The position numbers were made by a program, and so were the translations under genes. DNA of 6,312 bases. Source: DATJJW01 sp035491935. Its GTDB lineage: Bacteria; Pseudomonadota; Alphaproteobacteria; ATCC43930; CGMCC-115725. Numbering within the stretch: position 1 is the stretch's first letter; every line of letters begins with the position of its first letter. The stretch covers positions 1-6,312 of the forward strand of contig DATJJW010000306.1 in NCBI GenBank assembly GCA_035491935.1. The letters are read 5' to 3'. Below the pieces are notes generated by a model. The model was not told the origin of the DNA, did not search any database, and saw only the letters and a program-made list of their open reading frames with translations. Shown in pieces: positions 1-5,312 of the stretch.

Positions 1-71
1 ACGCACAGGCACTTGTCCCGGCGTTTGAAGACGGGGGTGCGTTTGGTCGCGCCGTCGCATGTCACGATCAT
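1..71 (-). CDS. 5' end of an unrecognised gene (partial, runs off left edge)
   Basis: An ATG at 71-69 on the minus strand is preceded five bases upstream by a purine-rich GGGGAAG ribosome binding site. It opens a frame of 23 codons plus two bases that stays open to the window edge. The visible peptide begins MIVTCDGATKRTPVFKRRDK and continues with Leu between two cysteines, so there are cysteines at 5, 21 and 23 and a strongly basic stretch at 10-20. I do not recognise the family. There is no signal peptide or membrane segment in the visible part. The start lies 11 bases after the stop of the FAH-family gene on the same strand, which suggests co-transcription and probably a role in the same pathway. 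The call rests on spacing, ribosome binding site and open frame only. The three cysteines could hint at a metal site, but this is speculation from a short fragment. Confidence 0.5.
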   Translation of the reverse strand, partial: MIVTCDGATKRTPVFKRRDKCLC

Positions 72-82
72 GATGCTTCCCC

Positions 83-868
83 TCAGGCCTTCTGCTTCTC
101 GAACCGGTTGACCAGAGTGCCGATTCCGGTGATCTCGATCGCGACCTCGTCGCCATCGACGAGGTCGGGCGAGTGGCCATCCGTGCCCATCCAGATCACG
201 TCGCCGGGCTGCAGGGTCATGTAGGTCGAGATGTCGCTGATGAAGGTCGGGATATCGAACAGCATCTCGTCGGTCTTGAAATGCGTGTGGACGTGGCCGT
301 TGACGCGCACGATGGTCTCCATCTTGGCGACATCGGCGTCGGTCTCGATCCAGGGGCCCATCGGATTGAAGGTGTCGGCGTTCTTGGCCCGCCACATGGT
401 GCGGTCGGATTTCTGCCAGCTGCGCTCGCTGACGTCGTTGCCGATGGTGTAGCCGAAGACGCAGCTCATCGCTTCGTCCCTGGTCAGGTTGCGCGCCCGC
501 TTGCCGATGACCACGACCAGCTCGCCCTCGTAATGCACCTGGGGGGTGGCGTCGGCCGGGATGATGACGGCGGCGTTATGTGCGACCAGCCCGTTATTGG
601 CCCGGTAGCCGATATGCGGGCTGGTCGGCAGGTTCGGCGGCTTACCCGTTTGCGCTGCCACCGCCAGGATGTGCTTGGTATAGTTGGAGCCGGCGCAATA
701 GAGCGTGTTCGGAATTACCGGCACCTCGAAGGTGATGTCGGCCAGATCGTGCACCGAACCCGTCCGTTCATGTTCGCCCCAAGGCGTGCCGTTCACCTCG
801 ATGACGCGCTCGCCGTCGAGCATGCCGTAGGCGATGCGGCCCTGCCGCGAGAATCGTAACCAGCGCAT
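83..868 (-). CDS. Fumarylacetoacetate hydrolase (FAH) family protein
   Basis: This 261-residue protein has the FAH C-terminal-domain fold typical of cytosolic metal-dependent C-C hydrolases, decarboxylases and isomerases acting on ring-cleavage products (fumarylacetoacetate hydrolase, HpaG-type isomerase/decarboxylase, acylpyruvate hydrolase). Residues 1-50 form a short N-terminal region. YCAGSNYTKH at 57-66 begins the catalytic domain. The metal ligands are seen as E114 and E116 in HYEGELVVVIG and D145 in GYTIGNDVSER. A conserved lysine sits at 162 in the RAKNADTFNPMGPW segment, and the C-terminal GDEVAIEITGIGTLVNRF is typical. Length is normal for single-domain members. The frame is open upstream to an ATG at 1048, but that extension lies inside the regulator gene. 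The ATG at 868 has a GGGAAGG site about ten bases upstream and starts where family similarity starts. It follows the regulator by 41 bases. The family is confident; the substrate is not determinable, so no symbol is given. Confidence 0.93.
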   Translation of the reverse strand: MRWLRFSRQGRIAYGMLDGERVIEVNGTPWGEHERTGSVHDLADITFEVPVIPNTLYCAGSNYTKHILAVAAQTGKPPNLPTSPHIGYRANNGLVAHNAAVIIPADATPQVHYEGELVVVIGKRARNLTRDEAMSCVFGYTIGNDVSERSWQKSDRTMWRAKNADTFNPMGPWIETDADVAKMETIVRVNGHVHTHFKTDEMLFDIPTFISDISTYMTLQPGDVIWMGTDGHSPDLVDGDEVAIEITGIGTLVNRFEKQKA

Positions 869-909
869 GATTGGACAACCTTCCCTGTTCCGTGTCTTGG
901 TCGAATGTG

Positions 910-1836
910 TCAGCGGCCGCCGGGCCTGAATTCCGGGGCCTTGAGATTGGGGGCGGGTTGGCTGCGGTAATAGTCGCGGATCGCGGCGGTCAGCGCCTTC
1001 ACCCGCGTGACGTTGGCCCGCGATTCCGGCACGAACATCTTCAGCCAACGCTCGTCGAGCGGGAAATCCTCCAGCACCTGCACCAGCCGGCCGGCCGCGA
1101 GGTCGGGGGCCGCCGCCAGCAGCGAGAGCTGCGCGATACCACCGCCGGAGAGCGCCACCATCTGCAATTGCTGCGGGCTGTTGCTCACCAGCGCCGGGCG
1201 CACATCGATGTTGAGCCGGCCATTGGGCAGCTTGAACGGCCAGACCGCGCCGACCGGGCCGAAGGCCAGGCAGCGATGCTCATAGAGGTCGTTCGGGTGC
1301 AAAGGCTTGCCGCGCCGCGCCAGATAGTCGGGCGCGCCGCAGATGACCCGTGGATAGGGACAGAGCACCTCCTCCTGCACGTTCTCATATGAGACGTTGT
1401 CGATGCCGATGGCGATGTCGACGCCATGATCGATCGGATTGCCGGCAGTGTCGGAGGCGGTGAACTCGATCACCAGCCCCGGATGGGCGGCCCAGAAATC
1501 CGACAGCACCTGGCCGAATTGCGCCAGGGTCGGGATGGTCATCGCCTTGATCTTGATGATGCCTTCGAGATTGCCGGGCGCCCGCAACTGGCCGGAGGTC
1601 AGGAGCTCGTGGTCCCGCAGCATCTTGCGGATATGCGGCAGGTAGAGCTCGCCGATCTCGGTCAAGGCGATGTGCCGGGTCGTGCGGACGAACAATGTCG
1701 ATTTCAGCTCGAATTCGAGCTCGTCGACACGCTTCAGGATCACCGAGGCGGAGGAGCCCAAGGCGCGCGCGGCACCGGAGAAGGTGCCCCTCTCGACCGT
1801 CGCCACGAATGCTTTCAGTTTCTGGACGAAATCCAT
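910..1836 (-). CDS. LysR-family transcriptional regulator
   Basis: This 308-residue protein has the usual LysR-type architecture. An N-terminal winged helix-turn-helix lies at about residues 1-60 (LKAFVATVERGTFSGAARAL, then a recognition-helix region SSASVILKRVDELE, then the wing ending ALTEIGELYL). A linker helix at about 61-88 precedes a periplasmic-binding-protein-like effector domain from about 90 to 295. Such proteins act as tetramers in the cytoplasm and switch promoters on binding a pathway compound. The recognition helix reads SVILKRV where many relatives have S-x-x-S-R-x-I, so the DNA site may be unusual. The start has an AAAGG site five to six bases upstream. The gene lies between the second binding-protein gene (115-base gap) and the FAH gene (41-base gap), in the same direction, instead of the common divergent arrangement. 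It likely controls this cluster, possibly through the divergent region at 4826-5312; that link is inferred. Confidence 0.94.
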   Translation of the reverse strand: MDFVQKLKAFVATVERGTFSGAARALGSSASVILKRVDELEFELKSTLFVRTTRHIALTEIGELYLPHIRKMLRDHELLTSGQLRAPGNLEGIIKIKAMTIPTLAQFGQVLSDFWAAHPGLVIEFTASDTAGNPIDHGVDIAIGIDNVSYENVQEEVLCPYPRVICGAPDYLARRGKPLHPNDLYEHRCLAFGPVGAVWPFKLPNGRLNIDVRPALVSNSPQQLQMVALSGGGIAQLSLLAAAPDLAAGRLVQVLEDFPLDERWLKMFVPESRANVTRVKALTAAIRDYYRSQPAPNLKAPEFRPGGR

Positions 1837-1951
1837 CGTCGCCTTTCAGGTTCGAAACGGTTGTGCCGCCCATGCCGGACCGATGAGGCGGCCAGGCCTG
1901 GGCGGGGTTGCGGGCAGTCCTGCATCATTCACGCCGCCACAGTGCCGCCGG

Positions 1952-3103
1952 CTACTGGGAGGTGGGGATCTTAAACGTCTTCGCCTGCTTCACGATCTCG
2001 TCGCGGTTGAAATTGTTGATCTCGTCGATCAGCTCGTTGGTGAAGAGGCTCTTGGCGCCGTCCTTGATGCCTTTGACGTTGTAGAAATCGATCTCGTCCT
2101 GCCAGTCGGCCGGCCGGATGTAGCCCCACTTCATCGAGGCGTCGTAGGGGCGGAACAGCGCGATGTGCTTGGTGATGAGTGCCAGGATCGCATTGATCTG
2201 CTGGTCGAGCGTCATGTTGCGGGGGGCCGCCTCCGGATACATCTTGAGGAAGATGTAGGCGGCGGCGCGCGGGTTCTGCAGGATGAAGGTCTCGCCCTTC
2301 AGCACGGCACGGGCGAAGCCCACGGCCCAGGCCCGATGATCGGCCAGGATGTCCTTGCGCACGGAAATGAAGGTGCCGCCGATGCGCGGGAAATTCGGTG
2401 GCAACGGCAGATAGCGCAGCTTGAAGCCCGCGGCCTCGATGAGGCCGAACGCCGTGTCGTAATACATCAGGGAGTCGATGTCGCCGCGTTGCAGCGCTAT
2501 GGCGGAGTTGACGCCCTCGCCGACCGCCAGCCATTTCACATCCTTGTCCGGATCGACATGCACCTGTTGCAGCAGGTGGCGGGCGATGGCGTATTCGGCA
2601 TTGCCGAAATGGCTGACGCCGATCCGCTTGCCCTTGAGGTCGGCAAAGGTCTTGACCGGGCTGTCCTGGTTCACCGCCATCGCGAATTTGAACGGGTAGA
2701 TGTATTCGAAGACGTTGACGCTCGGCATGCGATCGCCGACCGCGAGCTTGGGCAGTTGGAAAGCCGCGACGCCGGTGCCGAACTCGATGCGCTTGGAATC
2801 GAGTGCCGCCAGCACCGCCGCATTGGCGCCGAGCGGTACGAAATCGACCGTCAGCCCTTCCTGTTGGTAGTAGCCCAGATATTGCGGCACCAGCAGGTTG
2901 ATGAGCACGGGCGAGACCGCCTTGTCGCCGAAGCCGTAATGCACCTGTTGGAGCTCGGCGGCATGGGCGGCGGAGCCGAGGCCGAAAGCGAAGGCTACGA
3001 GCAGCCACAGCACACGCAGATGGTGGCTGAACAGGGCCGTTGCCCTGCGTATCGGCGTCGTCGGCCGCGTGAGCGTTCCAGAAGCAGGGGCCCTGCCGTC
3101 CAT
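1952..3103 (-). CDS. ABC transporter substrate-binding protein, NMT1/SsuA-like (second of a tandem pair)
   Basis: This 383-residue predicted periplasmic protein belongs to the NMT1/THI5/SsuA-type binding-protein superfamily, whose members capture sulfonates, nitrate, pyrimidine precursors or aromatic acids for ABC importers. A long n-region with arginines at 13, 19, 20 and 30 precedes a hydrophobic core VLWLLVAFAFGLGSA (31-45) and a probable signal-peptidase site AHA|AE near residue 48, which looks Sec-type. The mature part has LGYYQQEGL (76-84), YPFKF (136-140), LKGKRIG (156-162), DPDKDVKWLAVGEG (184-197), LRYLPLPPNFPRIGGTF (229-245) and KWGY...WQDEIDF (325-340). The GGGAGG site is eight bases from the chosen ATG at 3103 but only two from the ATG at 3109, which decides the start. 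Further in-frame ATGs lie at 3133 and 3208. It is collinear with the neighbouring upstream gene product, about half identical by eye. No permease or ATPase gene is nearby, and the ligand is unknown. Confidence 0.9.
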   Translation of the reverse strand: MDGRAPASGTLTRPTTPIRRATALFSHHLRVLWLLVAFAFGLGSAAHAAELQQVHYGFGDKAVSPVLINLLVPQYLGYYQQEGLTVDFVPLGANAAVLAALDSKRIEFGTGVAAFQLPKLAVGDRMPSVNVFEYIYPFKFAMAVNQDSPVKTFADLKGKRIGVSHFGNAEYAIARHLLQQVHVDPDKDVKWLAVGEGVNSAIALQRGDIDSLMYYDTAFGLIEAAGFKLRYLPLPPNFPRIGGTFISVRKDILADHRAWAVGFARAVLKGETFILQNPRAAAYIFLKMYPEAAPRNMTLDQQINAILALITKHIALFRPYDASMKWGYIRPADWQDEIDFYNVKGIKDGAKSLFTNELIDEINNFNRDEIVKQAKTFKIPTSQ

Positions 3104-3122
3104 CTTCATGTCCTCCCTTGTT

Positions 3123-3152
3123 CCGGCCTTCATTTGACCTGATCGAGGCCGG
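3123..3152 (-). other. Stem-loop in the gap between the two binding-protein genes
   Basis: In the minus-strand transcript, CCGGCCT (3152-3146) pairs perfectly with AGGCCGG (3129-3123) around a 16-base loop, giving six G:C pairs and one A:U pair. No U-run follows, so it is not a standard intrinsic terminator. It ends only a few bases before the GGGAGG site of the second binding-protein gene. It could mask that site, protect the upstream message from 3' decay, or be incidental in GC-rich DNA. Confidence 0.4.
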
Positions 3153-3180
3153 TTGCCGATACGATGTGCTGTACGATCAT
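3130..3180 (-). other. Possible 16-codon mini-ORF overlapping both neighbours by ATGA
   Basis: The stop of the first binding-protein gene (TGA, 3179-3177) overlaps an ATG at 3180-3178. That ATG opens a frame encoding MIVQHIVSATGLDQVK and ending in TGA at 3132-3130. This stop in turn overlaps an ATG at 3133-3131 that is in frame with the second binding protein. Such ATGA overlaps commonly allow termination-reinitiation. No good ribosome binding site precedes the mini-ORF, and the second gene has its own better site, so a chance arrangement is quite possible. Confidence 0.25.
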
Positions 3181-4310
3181 GCCGGAATCTTGAAGTTCCG
3201 GGCATCATGCCGGACCTTGTCCCAGTCGAAGTCGTTGATGTCGTCGATAAGCGCGTTGGTGTAGAGCGCCGCGAGCTGGGCGTCGGTGATCTTGCCCCTG
3301 ACCCCGGCGAAATCGATCTCGTCCTGCCATTCTCGCGCGCTCATGTAGCCCCATTTCTTCGTCTTGTCGTAAGGGCTGTAGAGCGGTGCGCGTTTGCGTA
3401 CGGCGACCTCGATCTCGTGGATCTGGTCCTTGAGCGGCAAATCATGCGGTGCCACTTCGGGCGCCATCTTGAGGAAGATGTAGCAGGCGGCCGCCGGGTT
3501 CTCCTGGATGAAGATCTCGCCCTTGAGGATGGCGCGCGCCATGCCCACCGCGACCTGGCGATGGTCCTTGAGCATCTCGGGCGTGGTCGAGAGGAAGGTG
3601 CCGCCGATCTTGGGCAGATTGGCCGGCAATGGCAGATATCTGAGCTTGATCCTGGCGGCTTCCAGCTGGCCGAAGCCGACATCGTCATAGACCAGCGCGT
3701 CGACGTCGCCGCGCGCCAGCGCCACGCCGGAGGAGATGCCTTCGCCGACGGCCAGCCATGAGACGTCCTTGTCGGGATCGATGTGGAGGAATGTCAGCAC
3801 CCGGCGCGCGACATTGGATGTCGAATTGCCGAAGCTGCTGAGGCCGATCCGCTTGCCTCTCAAATCCTGCAGCGTCTTGAGGGGACTGCCCGGCCTGACC
3901 GCGAAGGCGTATTTGAACGGGTAGACATGCTCGAAGAAATTGATGCCGGGCAACGTCTCGCCGCGCGACATGCGCAGCAACTGGTCCTGCGCCGTGCCCT
4001 GGCCGAATTCGAGGCGGCCGGAATGCAGCCCGGCCATCACGGCGGCGTTGGATCCGAGCGACAGCACCTCGCCCTTGAGCCCCTCCTGGCGATAATAACC
4101 CAGATATTCCGGGATGAGCCGCGCGATGACGACGGACGACATGGCCTTGTCGCCTTGGCCCATGCGGATCGTCAGCGGCTTGCCATCGTCAGGGGCCGGA
4201 GCGGCCGCGGCGCCGCCGGCGCTGAGGGCGAGGCAGAACGGCCCCGCGCCCAACAAGGCGAGCACGCTGCGCCGGTCGGCCGTGGGCCCGCCTTTGGCAC
4301 TTCCTGGCAT
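3177..4310 (-). CDS. ABC transporter substrate-binding protein, NMT1/SsuA-like, with twin-arginine-like signal (first of a tandem pair)
   Basis: This 377-residue protein is a paralogue of the next gene's product. Its N-terminus carries ADRRSVLALLGAG (11-23), a twin-arginine pair followed by a hydrophobic stretch and an alanine-rich cleavage region near residues 34-38, so export by the Tat pathway is likely, although the position before RR is Asp instead of the preferred Ser/Thr. The mature domain has LGYYRQEGL (70-78), VYPFKY (129-134), LRGKRIG (150-156), DPDKDVSWLAVGEG (178-191), LRYLPLPANLPKIGGTF (223-239), YIFLKMAPE (277-285) and WQDEIDF (328-334). These landmarks align without large gaps to the second protein. 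A strong AAGGAGG site five bases upstream supports the ATG at 4310. The gene starts 35 bases after the cupin stop. It probably binds a small organic ligand in the periplasm; the ligand and cognate transporter are unknown. Confidence 0.92.
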   Translation of the reverse strand: MPGSAKGGPTADRRSVLALLGAGPFCLALSAGGAAAAPAPDDGKPLTIRMGQGDKAMSSVVIARLIPEYLGYYRQEGLKGEVLSLGSNAAVMAGLHSGRLEFGQGTAQDQLLRMSRGETLPGINFFEHVYPFKYAFAVRPGSPLKTLQDLRGKRIGLSSFGNSTSNVARRVLTFLHIDPDKDVSWLAVGEGISSGVALARGDVDALVYDDVGFGQLEAARIKLRYLPLPANLPKIGGTFLSTTPEMLKDHRQVAVGMARAILKGEIFIQENPAAACYIFLKMAPEVAPHDLPLKDQIHEIEVAVRKRAPLYSPYDKTKKWGYMSAREWQDEIDFAGVRGKITDAQLAALYTNALIDDINDFDWDKVRHDARNFKIPA

Positions 4311-4345
4311 GGGATCCTCCTTGAGGGCGGCCCTGGCCGGCCGTC

Positions 4346-4825
4346 TTAATGTGTCGTGTCGATGACGGTGACGCTGCCCTCGGGCTTGGGCGGCGAGACG
4401 TTGACCCGGCTCGCCTGGGCGCTGCCGGCCGGGTATATGGCGACCGAGAAGATCTGCGCCTCTTCCGTGCTCACCTTCTCGAAGCGATAGCGGGCGCCGG
4501 CCGGCATGATGATGCCCTCATCGGCGCCGTATTCGCCGAACACGTCGCCCTCCGGTCCGTAGAAGCGGACGCGGCCTTTCATGATGAAGTAAACGCTGTC
4601 CATGTTGGCGTGGTAATGCAGATTGTTGTCGCCACCCTCGTTGACGACCAGCACCACGACCTTTTCGTGTTCGTTCGCGGCCAGCCGGAACGTGCTTTTC
4701 TTCGCATTGGGTAGAACGTCCGGCCGCACGAACTTGAACGGCTTCCGCAAATCTTCGCGCGTTCGATGATACGAGTCATCGAGAGGGGAGACAGTATCTG
4801 CGGACGTAGTTCTCGCGGAGCTCAC
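4346..4825 (-). CDS. Small single-domain cupin protein (GTG start)
   Basis: This 159-residue protein has no signal peptide and is probably cytosolic. A single cupin beta-barrel lies at about residues 44-135. Cupin motif 1 is GGDNNLHYHANMDSVYFIMKG (64-84): H70 and H72 are the usual metal-binding histidines, while D76 stands where a glutamate is usual. Motif 2 reads GIIMPAGARYRF (104-115), and the usual final histidine is replaced by Y113. Metal binding may therefore be weakened or altered. Cupins of this size act as dioxygenases, isomerases or sugar/aromatic binding proteins; no reaction can be assigned here. The start is GTG at 4825, supported by GGGAGG seven bases upstream, and no ATG occurs in frame until residue 75. 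It is the first gene of the minus-strand set, reading out of the AT-rich control region, with 35 bases to the first binding-protein gene. This position suggests a role in the same pathway. Confidence 0.88.
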   Translation of the reverse strand: MSSARTTSADTVSPLDDSYHRTREDLRKPFKFVRPDVLPNAKKSTFRLAANEHEKVVVLVVNEGGDNNLHYHANMDSVYFIMKGRVRFYGPEGDVFGEYGADEGIIMPAGARYRFEKVSTEEAQIFSVAIYPAGSAQASRVNVSPPKPEGSVTVIDTTH

Positions 4826-4876
4826 GATCTTGCCTCCCGTGATTATTCGGCTGCGTTTCTATAATCTATGGTGAAT

Positions 4877-4905
4877 TTATTAGCTCATTCGATAAAGGCT
4901 TACAA
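4877..4905 (-). promoter_or_regulatory. Weak candidate promoter for the cupin gene set
   Basis: On the minus strand, TTGTAA (4905-4900) is followed after 17 bases by TAATAA (4882-4877), partial matches to the sigma-70 -35 and -10 hexamers. Transcription would start near 4870, leaving a leader of about 45 bases before the GTG at 4825. The matches are only 4 of 6 and 3 of 6 in AT-rich DNA, so this is tentative. TAGATT at about 4868-4863 is an alternative -10. Confidence 0.2.
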
Positions 4906-5004
4906 TAGTCTCTCCTGATCAAAATAAGAACAAGTCTTCTTTCCATTTGTTACTTAATCTAACTTGCGGCTTCTTGATTTGTCACAGGGGCGGCGGGCCG
5001 ACAA

Positions 5005-5040
5005 TGATCGTGGTGGCTCGACGCGCCCCGGATACGATCA
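5005..5040. repeat. Inverted repeat TGATCGT-N22-ACGATCA in a GC-rich island
   Basis: TGATCGT (5005-5011) and ACGATCA (5034-5040) are perfect reverse complements separated by 22 bases. A second perfect pair, GGGGCG (4987-4992) and CGCCCC (5024-5029), interleaves with it. The half-sites are about three helical turns apart (29 bases start to start), compatible with a dimeric or tetrameric regulator. Alternatively the region could fold as RNA. It sits near the middle of the divergent control region. Confidence 0.35.
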
Positions 5041-5122
5041 GGTTCTTGGCTGTGCCGATATTTATTTGACGCCTTTAGGATGTCGAATGAAACTCGCAAA
5101 AAGATGACAAGTCATTCATCGG

Positions 5123-5139
5123 ATAATTTCCGTGATTAT
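5123..5139. repeat. Short dyad ATAAT-N7-ATTAT
   Basis: ATAAT (5123-5127) and ATTAT (5135-5139) form a perfect five-base dyad about 175 bases upstream of the NIPSNAP start. The right half overlaps one copy of the ten-base direct repeat CCGTGATTAT. AT-rich interrupted dyads of this size are typical of LysR-type sites, but the spacing does not give the classic T-N11-A at the dyad centre, so the assignment is weak. Confidence 0.2.
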
Positions 5140-5258
5140 GTGTCAATCTCTATATTGGTATGATGTAATATCTTATAATTTCTGTAATGAAATAAGTGCT
5201 TTTCCAATTTAGAATAAAATAGTGGGCGGTTTTTATTTGTTATGATTCGATTGATCTC

Positions 5259-5288
5259 TTGACTATCTTCGTGCGCTGGGGCTCAAAT
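5259..5288 (+). promoter_or_regulatory. Candidate promoter for the NIPSNAP-ALDH gene set
   Basis: TTGACT (5259-5264) matches the -35 consensus at five of six positions, and TCAAAT (5283-5288) lies 18 bases further on as a poor -10 (four of six). Transcription would begin near 5295, giving a short leader that still includes the AGGGAGAGGG ribosome binding site at 5301-5310. A weak -10 is compatible with an activator-dependent promoter, but no start site is shown. Confidence 0.28.
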
Positions 5289-5312
5289 CGCGAAAATGGC
5301 AGGGAGAGGGCA

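Larger units (their letters stand above)
4826..5312. promoter_or_regulatory. AT-rich divergent control region between the two gene sets
   Basis: No protein-coding gene is credible in this stretch. Its base composition falls sharply from the GC-rich genes to AT-rich DNA at about 4841-4980 and 5056-5275, interrupted by a GC-rich island at about 4983-5040. It holds the start-proximal DNA of both the cupin and the NIPSNAP genes, so promoters for both directions should lie here. A perfect TATAAT occurs at 5174-5179 but has no convincing -35 at the right distance. Dyads include TGATCGT/ACGATCA (5005-5011, 5034-5040) and ATAAT/ATTAT (5123-5127, 5135-5139). The sequence CCGTGATTAT occurs twice, at 4837-4846 and 5130-5139. 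These are candidate operator elements for the LysR protein or another regulator; none is a known site. Confidence 0.65.

Noticed and set aside
869..1048. A 60-residue N-terminal extension of the FAH-family protein starting at 1048
   Set aside because: The extension overlaps the 3' end of the LysR gene in another frame, is rich in Arg/Pro/Gly with no family similarity, and the ATG at 868 has a suitable ribosome binding site.
1837..1951. Possible terminator between the second binding-protein gene and the LysR gene
   Set aside because: The gap contains a perfect 10-bp palindrome CCAGGCCTGG (1892-1901) and repeated GCCGCC blocks, but no stem with a proper loop followed by a T-run in the transcript direction.
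1670..3142. A 490-codon open frame on the plus strand
   Set aside because: It lies antisense to most of the LysR gene and nearly all of the second binding-protein gene, both of which have clear family motifs, ribosome binding sites and normal length. Long antisense frames are common in GC-rich DNA, and its translation shows no recognisable domain.
3104..3208. Earlier starts for the second binding protein (3208, 3133, 3109)
   Set aside because: The 3208 start overlaps the upstream gene and would bury the signal peptide, 3109 is too close to the GGGAGG site, and 3133 has no clear site of its own. The ATG at 3103 has ideal spacing. The 3133 start is kept only as part of the mini-ORF speculation.
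4328..4343. Small hairpin CGGCC/GGCCG in the gap between the cupin and first binding-protein genes
   Set aside because: The stem is only five base pairs, has no T-run, and overlaps a GGCCGGCC palindrome that is expected often in DNA this rich in G and C.
5259..5312. TTG start extending the NIPSNAP protein by 18 residues
   Set aside because: There is no ribosome binding site before 5259, the extension has no family similarity, and TTGACT at that point looks more like a -35 element. The ATG at 5313 has AGGGAGAGGG just upstream.
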